24,574 nucleotides of DNA, taken from Paramacrobiotus richtersi. Taxonomy: Eukaryota > Tardigrada > Eutardigrada > Parachela > Macrobiotidae. A program made the translations under genes and the position numbers. The notes under the pieces were generated by a model that saw nothing but the letters and a program-made list of their open reading frames with translations, was not told the origin of the DNA and ran no database searches. Of the stretch, positions 18,388-24,574 are shown one piece after another (position 1 is the stretch's first letter; every line of letters begins with the position of its first letter). Location of the stretch: positions 1 through 24,574 of the forward strand of contig JAQGAU010000719.1 of NCBI GenBank assembly GCA_034698045.1, given 5' to 3'.

Positions 18388-19130
18388 ATAGTCTGTGAAG
18401 AAGTAGCAAAAAACGATGAGTTATTTGCGTACAAATAAAAAAATGCTCCTAGTCAAACGCACCGTCATAAATAAAGTCCGATATTCCCAACTTGGAACGG
18501 TGTTTCAAGCTGAAATACAAAATCTATGAAATCGTTTGTTACAACCACTAGGATACTGTCGTATTCCACAAACTGGTGCCGAAACCATGGGTGCCTTAGA
18601 GTTTACTGCATTGTTGTTGTCCTAAACGGAGGCGGTATGAGCTGTCAGAGCTCCGCATTATTTTGATACTGGGTCATCGGAAACCTGGCTGGCTGGCTGT
18701 TTTTACCAGAAATGGGAAAAGGTCAACGTGAACTTCAGATATATACGCACACGACGGAAGTGATCAGAACGTGCCCTCTAGAATATGGGAATGGTCCTGA
18801 CGTAAAGATCTGAATCGCAAAGCCATGGAACAGCTGTGGTTGTTTGTGTATTCCTGCGAACCTTTGCATGGTTTAACTTATGAAAAACATAATGGCATCT
18901 ACGGCATCACCAAAATCAGCACCGACGACAAAAGTAACTCGTTGGATTTAAGCTCCGTAAACAGAACAACGGGACCAATATACAGTAGATGTAAATAAAT
19001 GAACCGAACTATGTTAAACGGTTTCTATTCGTAAACTGAAGCGATGATTAAAGGGACTGTGGAAATAAAGCATGATTGTATTCGAAGATTCAAGCAGGAA
19101 TCGAACTGAGACACTCGAACGTTACAAAGC
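18388..19130. other. No supported gene
   Basis: About 740 bases, AT-rich, without a convincing frame on either strand. TGGC is repeated in CCTGGCTGGCTGGCTG at about 18685-18700. Nothing else was noted. Confidence 0.4.
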
Positions 19131-19379
19131 TCATATCACATGACAGTAATCAACAGTGATTACTTCGATCTCGTCCTTGATGGTAATGACTGCAATCTCG
19201 TCGCCAACCGTAATCGAGCCCCCGGAGCCCGTATTTTCATTCAGGTCCTCCAGCTCTTGCATGGCCGAGTCCTCCGTGGATGAATAATCCGAAGATGGCC
19301 ATATAACCCAACGTATCTTGGAAAAAACAATAAAATCAGAAAAATACGAAAGATACTGCATATTATAGCAAAACAACAA
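19131..19379 (-). repeat. Repeat family C, copy 2, with an acidic 82-codon frame
   Basis: Read on the minus strand, the frame contains WPSSDYSSTEDSAMQELEDL, then a Gly/Ser-rich linker and two similar acidic, Ile/Val-rich segments (VGDEIAVITIKDEIEVITVD). The core matches 1568-1609 in the opposite orientation. The last part reads like an internal tandem duplication of DEIxVIT. The pattern IKDEIEV is reminiscent of SUMO-interacting or acidic adaptor motifs, but this is only a resemblance. The first 25 residues are hydrophobic and AT-rich and may be intronic, since an acceptor-like TTTTTTCCAAG precedes the acidic block. The family is unknown. Confidence 0.5.
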
Positions 19380-20159
19380 TTACTAAGTTATAGACATATT
19401 CGGCAGAATGCAAGAGACTAAGCGATGATGGTGACACTACCCAACCGTCTACATCCCATGTAACACGCTAGAGACTGCCAATTTTTGGCCATGAAGCCGC
19501 ACTCAATAAACATTGTCACTGGCGTTTCCGCCCATGGTTCTCCTGAGTCACTTTCGCATAGTAGCGTCGCCAGGTGTGTTTTAACGTGAATTACGCACTG
19601 CAAAACGTATTGTTGTTGAACCCAGCTCCAAATGCGCCAGCTTATTCAGCTTAGCATACTGCAGCTGAACGTCCTATTACACACATGGCAGAATTTCGGC
19701 ACCGTGCGGCTTGGCTACACTGCCCACTTTGCTGGGTTTTCCTACAATAGCAAGTGCTCTACCGACAAACGTTTCGCAAAACCAATCCAATCAGAGTTTA
19801 CAAATATGCGAACACCGATACGAGGAGAAAACCGCACATCACGCCGCACACTGTAAATTCGTCGTTAGTCTTGTGCATGAATTGTAACTGATCGGCAGAT
19901 ATAAACTTCACTGTCTTGCAACCTTTCGCGTGTGCGGATAAAGGGCAAGCATGCCACTATGCCTTCTACCAACGGTGAACTGGTTCTCGACAAGTATTGG
20001 AATATTTGCATTGCCTAAGGGCATCTGTCGCATTGCGCGTTCTGTCGCTTACTTATCAACACGAAAAGCTTTGACCCGCTAGCATTATAACGGTTGTTCC
20101 AGTAATGGACGTTTCTAGCATTTGTTTCGCACACAGTTTACCGCCTCGGCTACTAGTGC
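19380..20159. other. No supported gene
   Basis: About 780 bases with frames of 60 to 74 codons on both strands (for example 19632-19856 plus) that carry no recognisable motif and have no repeat partner. Confidence 0.35.
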
Positions 20160-20423
20160 TTGCATGCAACATCGTTTTTTAGACACAATTCGAAAGGCGT
20201 AGTTTTGACAGCCCCTGCCAGTACTAAGGGCATCCAGCACCCGGAGACGGCACGGCTTGAAGATGCGCTTCGCCGCGTACTCGGTGCGCATTGCGAACAA
20301 ATACGGCATACGATATTTCTTTGCGCATTTATAACGTGGTCATGGCTGCTTCCAGATCATCCGCAACGCCAGTGTATAAACGCCTACGACTACCAGTTTA
20401 CGAATACAATTGCTAATTCGTGA
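20160..20423 (+). CDS. Small hypothetical ORF, 87 codons
   Basis: The central part (about residues 13-48, around 20200-20300) is richer in G and C and reads as a plausible protein segment (PASTKGIQHPETARLEDALR, then RVLGAHCEQIRHT). The ends are AT-rich and less convincing, so real coding sequence, if any, may be limited to about 20190-20310. A minus-strand frame of 64 codons overlaps it and cannot be excluded. No domain or repeat partner was found. It could be a fragment of a capsid-side region or a chance frame. Confidence 0.25.
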   Translation: MHATSFFRHNSKGVVLTAPASTKGIQHPETARLEDALRRVLGAHCEQIRHTIFLCAFITWSWLLPDHPQRQCINAYDYQFTNTIANS

Positions 20424-20644
20424 TGTCGGATCGTCAGAAATTTATGAACATCAGCATACTATGCATGATCTCGAAGGCACGCGGCTGGATGGCAGGAAGC
20501 TCAGTTAGTTTATTAGTCAGCGAAATGTTACCGTAGAGTTTCTCTAGAGTTTAGTTTCTTAAATATGCGTCATGAGTCACCATGGCCAAAATAATTCTGT
20601 TATGATTTTTTTCCGAACCAAAGAAACTGTCAAGCACATACTCG

Positions 20645-20792
20645 TATAGTGTCGCTGTTCAGCAGGCATAGAGCGTGTTCTCACGTTAGTTGCTGAATAC
20701 AACTTGTATACTGCAGGTTTGAAAGATGTCGGTTAAGTATCTGTCCGTGCATCTTTGATACGGGATTCACATATGGAGTCAGCAATCGCATG
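20645..20792 (+). repeat. Repeat family D, copy 2
   Basis: This is the partner of 17697-17842, same strand, about 2.95 kb away. Similarity starts abruptly at TATAGTGTCG and fades after CAGCAATCGCA. The copies are too short and too diverged to be the two LTRs of a recent element, but could be remains of LTR or untranslated sequence of related old insertions. Confidence 0.75.
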
Positions 20793-21126
20793 CAATGGCG
20801 GAAGGAGTATATGCGCAGAAGCCGGTATAGCAAGCGCAAATACGAACGCAGATACCATCGAGTTAAAGATTTCGATCTTTTCTTTCTAAATTACATCCCC
20901 TGAGCATAAACCGGTAAATTAACAGTCAAATATTCCTGTCTGCCAGTTTACAGAAACGCCGTCTTAACTTCATGCGCTAATGAAACCTGGTTGCCCTAGG
21001 AATGCAAGGATATCATGATTCGATGAAATCGAGCGTTCATGAAAGGATTCCCAGGTTCTCCTCATAGCTGGATCGTGTTACGGTCTCACATGTCAACTGT
21101 TTGACGCAGTGCGCGGCAACCCATGA
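20793..21126. other. No supported feature
   Basis: About 330 bases between family D copy 2 and the coiled-coil ORF, AT-rich, with no frame or repeat of note. Confidence 0.4.
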
Positions 21127-21375
21127 AACTTTTTATGTGCTGTTGCACCGGTATTATTTGCAGAAGCGGTCGCGGATATTGAGAAAGAACGGCGTCAGCT
21201 GAAAAGCGAAAACATGCATCTCAGACGGAAGTTGGCCAATCTTGACAACAATTTTTTGCAATATAAGCTGCATCATAACAAGTATTCGGTAAACAAAGCA
21301 TTATTAAAGTTAATCAACTGGTCTGATAACTCTGCTTACAGTGAAAGTACTTCAACGGAAGAGAAGTTTTCTTGA
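21127..21375 (+). CDS. Coiled-coil ORF, possible exon
   Basis: The frame is open from about 21127 to TGA at 21373-21375. From 21163 it reads AEAVADIEKERRQLKSENMH followed by LRRKLANLDNNFLQYKL, a highly charged sequence with hydrophobic residues at heptad-like spacing, typical of a parallel coiled coil. A TATTATTTGCAG acceptor-like site ends at 21163, so the exon may start there. GTAAAC at 21289 could be a donor; an alternative frame downstream (RSFLDEFACQYKPDPAALD, to about 21486) is protein-like and could be the next exon after a short intron. Coiled coils mediate oligomerisation; the family cannot be named. It lacks an obvious ATG, so it is probably internal. Host gene exon and coiled-coil part of a retroelement protein are both possible. 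Confidence 0.45.
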   Translation, partial: NFLCAVAPVLFAEAVADIEKERRQLKSENMHLRRKLANLDNNFLQYKLHHNKYSVNKALLKLINWSDNSAYSESTSTEEKFS

Positions 21376-21486
21376 CGAATTTGCTTGCCAGTATAAGCCA
21401 GATCCTGCTGCGTTAGACACTATATCAGGATGGCCGACTGTTACGTACAACAGTTTTATCGCATACCCGGATCGTCAACATGCATA

Positions 21487-22559
21487 AAGGAAGTTGTTGT
21501 GGCTTCTAGTGTGGCGAAGTCGTAAACGTGCATGAATGAAATGGTATGCCTTGGCTCCAGGTGCCACTCCCATGTAACTGGTGTCAGATACAGTAAGCAA
21601 ATCGTAAACGTGAAAGGCTTCTCCCTGAACGGACGATCAAAAATTAATAAGGTCTTGATGTCGTAGATCTTCTGCATTTACTGCATACTCCTACTGCATC
21701 TTTACAAGTACAGTAACGTATCCTTTTGCTTATAAAAAATCGAAGAAAGAACCAAGTAAACGCTTAACTGCAGTTTCCAGACAATTGCGCCTGGTATAAT
21801 ATAAACGAGTTTAATAAACGACGTCGAGTATGCAAAGACACCGCGAACACAACCATGCGGCCAGTACACGCGAGCTGTCTGGTATACATCACGGCAGTTG
21901 CAGATGCACTGAAAGCAATGCCACAAGGTGGTGTTTGCTGACCTTCTGGAGCAACAGAAAGTCTAGGGAGCTGACGTTCATGACTAACGGGAGTGAATTC
22001 GTTCGTCTACAGCCGTGTAAACTAGCTGCCAATTTTCTTAATAACCTTCTATACCGTATTTGAAAACGCTACCTGTTTTGGCAGGTAACCGTGCCGCTGT
22101 CCATCTGGAAAATTTTTGCGCGGGTAGCGTGGAGCGGCCCGTTAACTCTCATCCGAGTTATGGAGGAATTCTTCAGTTTTCCGGTCTACTAGCTTATAAT
22201 TGTGTATTAAACTGGTTGTTTGCACACCTCTTGGACTAACCACCGAAAATAATTACGCCTTATATATTAATGTTCGATGAGTACGCAGGATATCTCAACG
22301 GACATAAGCTGTTGTAACAATAACGAATCTGTCTACAATAATGACGCCAGTCGGAACTACGAAGTTTTGCTTACACGGAAATGCCTGTTTGTGTCAGCAG
22401 CGCTCCGGTAACTACTTTACAGTAGGTCATCAAATTAAGTGTCATCAGCTGTGATCGCTCAGGATTATTATTAAAGCTTTTGTGTCGACATAGTGATCGC
22501 CATGCATGGATAATTGACCAACGTCGGGCGAACGCAGCGTGTAAAACTCCGAGAACAGT
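21487..22559. other. No supported gene
   Basis: About 1.07 kb. Frames at 21677-21456 and 21926-21702 (minus) and 21830-22063 (plus) have no recognised motif. The minus frame at 21677-21456 repeats SFMHV twice, 17 residues apart, but the DNA shows only weak duplication. Confidence 0.35.
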
Positions 22560-23029
22560 TTGACTGCATCACCTATTGCCGCCTTCCATCCACCAACAAG
22601 CACCGAAGATCCGGATTTCCGCGGCGTGCCGGTACCGCCATTTGTTCAAAAACAAGAAACTCCGCAAATTAAAGGGCAAATCGGACTAACTTTCACTGAG
22701 AACAGACGGATACGAGAAATTATCTACGGAACTAAGTTCCGTAGTTTAGAAGATTTCTTTTGCTCGTCACTTGACATACCTATCGAAGGTATGTTGTTTC
22801 CAAAAGTATTGCATTGGCTGGGTGAGTTATACTATGAATTTTTTTGCTTTTTATATACATCACTTCAAGTCCGCTCAGAGGCATTCTTCGGAAAGTTTCC
22901 GAACACCCAGGACACGTTAACTTAACGTTCTCTACACCTGTAATATCTGCACGAGGTCTGATACCAGTAATAATCGTAGCCATCGTTGAGAAGATACACC
23001 AATCCGCAGATGCTTTCTTTGTGTTCTAG
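22560..23029 (+). repeat. Repeat family B, copy 2, with a 121-codon frame
   Basis: This copy is longer and less decayed than 12873-13245. The first frame (22560-22925) begins with a Pro/Ser/Thr-rich acidic section (HPPTSTEDPDFRGVPVPPF). A charged helical block follows (LTFTENRRIREIIYGTKF), then SLEDFFCSSLDIPIEGMLF and LHWLGELY. A GTGAGTTATAC donor-like site lies at 22822, and T-rich sequence to about 22870 could be an intron. The second conserved block (PGHVNLTFSTPVISARG, then a hydrophobic VIIVAIVEKI) lies in another frame and ends at TAG 23027-23029. The shared pattern in both copies, including the position of the variable T-rich stretch, favours a two-exon coding unit. No known domain was recognised. 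Confidence 0.55.
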
Positions 23030-23924
23030 AGTTCATTTTGCTAAACCTTCTTTATCAGCGCAGCGCAACGCGTGGACATTAGTCTGAATAATACTGGCAA
23101 GTGGCTGAATAAACATATTTACGTTGTCATTGTTTTACTATTTTTAAATGTGCAGAAATGAGCAAAGCAATGTTCGCAGGCCTCAGACACTAGGAATTTG
23201 ATGTCGGAAAACTTCGAGAAGTCTAGAAAACGACATCCGTGGATCAAAAAAGTCAGCCTGGCAAAGTTGATAATAAAGAAAGCGTAAACTGGAGCGGCTT
23301 GCCACAGAACTGGTCCGAGACGCTGACCTGGAAAACAACATTGGGACAACCGTGATCTCCATAAGCAGATGCTCTAGTTGGACTATGACATCGAAACGAA
23401 TAAAATTTCACAAGAAGGGATGGTCGAGTTATGAGACGCGCAGAGTCCAATTAGCGAAATGAAGAAAAGCTAGGCAGCTCGCTTTCTCATGCAGACTAAG
23501 GCCTTTCAGGTAGCCTCTGGTGAGCGGTATCAATTCAAACCGTCCTGCTCCCGCAACAATTCTGATGACTCTAACCAATCCTACGCGGTGTCACGGATGC
23601 TTATAAAAACTGTGCTTTAATAACGCTACACTAGTCTGTATAGTGTAACGAGGCTGATTCCATATATACTAGCAGTGACACAACAAAATCAATCCTGGCC
23701 GCAGGGCAAGTCATCGGACAAGATTAGCACGATGCAAACGCGATGGTTACATGCATGGTGAATGTACGTATACCATGACAACAAAATGATCTGTTGTACT
23801 CTTGCCTGTCGTTTTGAAAACTGCAGCTGGGTTCTTCAGTTTATCCCAAGCCACAGTTGTGTGGAAACAGTCCGTCGATGACGATCCAAGACAATAACTA
23901 GCAGGAAAAGATGAATTTTCCGAT
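23030..23924. other. Mostly unassigned; charged helical-looking fragments
   Basis: No clean gene. Around 23200-23500 on the plus strand, short charged segments alternate between frames (for example ERLATELVRDADLENN and DYDIETNKISQEGMVEL), resembling a decayed coiled-coil coding sequence. An acceptor-like TTTTTAAATGTGCAG ends at 23155. The overlapping minus frames have less natural composition. The right part (23700-23924) may hold the decayed N-terminal half of the mariner transposase, but no helix-turn-helix was confirmed. Confidence 0.3.
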
Positions 23925-24561
23925 AAAGCTGGCAAAATAATGTTCTCTATGTAGAGGGTTCCAGAAACAGAGTTAATCATTCGGCAGCTCACAACAGTCG
24001 CAAAAATGTCATCGTGCCGCAAAGTTACAGGAAGCTGCCGAGGAAAAAATGGCCCGGACAAGATATGCTGTAGATGTGAATTTCCTGGCGTGGTTCGACG
24101 TCGATGTACGTCGTCCCTCCCAATACGAAAGTTGATTCTGATGCCTTCATCAAATTAATTTTGAAGCCCATGATTAATAAAGATCTACCACGCTTGTACG
24201 GAGGGGACGCGAAGAAAATTGTCTTCCACATGGACTAAGCTCCTTTCCACACCGCCAAAAAGACTGTTCAGTGGCTTGAATCGAACAAAGTGAAATTTAT
24301 GCAGAAAGAAGAATGGTTGGCTAATTCTCCGGACTGTGCACCGATGGATTATGCGGTCAATTTAATTTTAAAACGAATCCTGAAACTGAGCGTCGCTACG
24401 GATCAGAAGCAACTGGCACTTGTTGCTCGCCGCAAGTGGAAGGCTTTCCAATTACTAGCATTCGAAGCGCTTTAAGATCCTGGAAGTCTCAGGTTCCGTG
24501 TATGGTTAGAGCAAAGGGCTATCAGTATGAACATATTTGGAAAGGACATCGTGCTCCGTGA
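23925..24561 (+). mobile_element. Decayed Tc1/mariner transposase, DD37D-like, C-terminal two thirds
   Basis: This plain DNA transposon gene encoded a transposase with a DDE/D catalytic domain. From about 23951 one frame shows VEGSRNRVNH, SWRGSTSMYVVPPNTKVDS, AFIKLILKPM, RLYGGDAKKIVFHMD, HTAKKTVQWLE and SPDCAPMDYAV. The Asp at 24233-24235 and the Asp of APMDY at 24347-24349 are separated by 37 codons, as in DD37D (maT-like) families; the SPD Asp is 32 codons away. The first catalytic Asp, normally in an FSDEK motif, is missing: KIMFS at about 23935 is followed directly by the VEG block. Stops lie at 24071, 24077 and 24236, and a frameshift at about 24440-24455 moves the end (LRSWKS, MVRAKGYQYEHIWKGHRAP) to another frame that stops at 24559-24561. 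The copy is dead. The 3' inverted repeat would lie past the edge. Confidence 0.92.
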
Positions 24562-24574
24562 AAGTGGAAAAAAA

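Noticed and set aside
19083-19113. Possible tRNA T-arm on the minus strand (GTTCGATTCC-like)
   Set aside because: The stem bases around the loop do not pair, and no anticodon or acceptor stem is found at the right distance.
17697-20792. Family D copies as the two LTRs of one element spanning 17.7-20.8 kb
   Set aside because: The copies are too short and diverged, lack clear TG...CA ends, and enclose no consistent gag-pol sequence.
23747-24061. 104-codon minus frame
   Set aside because: It is antisense to the mariner relic, whose plus-strand motifs explain most of the same bases.
1-24574. CRISPR array, bacterial operon or phage region
   Set aside because: No regularly spaced identical repeats, ribosome binding sites or dense same-strand long ORFs occur; the content is eukaryotic transposon sequence.

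Overview
This window reads as repeat-rich, gene-poor eukaryotic DNA, most likely from an invertebrate animal and plausibly an arthropod. The reasons are Ty3/Gypsy-type retroelement fossils, a Tc1/mariner transposase, a short inverted-repeat element with CCATAAATTACGTAA-type ends, and splice-site-like signals. Bacterial features such as operons and ribosome binding sites are absent. No complete host gene, tRNA or rRNA could be supported. The host assignment is inference.

Layout: 1-163 holds the acidic end of an open reading frame cut by the window edge. 275-1430 (minus) is the 3' part of a Gypsy fossil, with integrase and a post-integrase region. 1500-2290 holds one copy each of two unnamed repeated coding families (C and A). 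2900-5100 holds two orphan ORFs. 6571-6781 is a MITE-like element with perfect 24-bp inverted ends and a strong G-quadruplex motif. 8801-9002 is a 29-bp minisatellite that abuts a Gypsy RT/RNase H fossil (9003-10110, minus). 10956-11520 is a GC-rich ORF on the opposite strand. 11600-12217 (minus) is unnamed family E. 12873-13857 (plus) holds families B and A. 14830-15535 (minus) is a second Gypsy RT/RNase H fossil of the same family, with another family E copy upstream (16545-17040, minus). 15737-16080 (plus) is a candidate spliced ORF. 17041-17430 (plus) is a Gypsy-type protease. Further right are a duplicated ~147-bp repeat (family D), a second family C copy, a coiled-coil ORF, a second family B copy, and a decayed mariner transposase running to the right edge.

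The main result beyond the named transposons is that five unnamed families (A to E) each occur twice here as diverged copies, in mixed orientations. Family E lies upstream of both Gypsy RT blocks on the same strand, so it may be that family's gag-side region. A, B and C keep protein-like blocks and may be exons of uncharacterised repeated elements. The genes do not form a pathway; the window looks like layered insertions and rearrangements. All similarities were judged by eye, without database searches.
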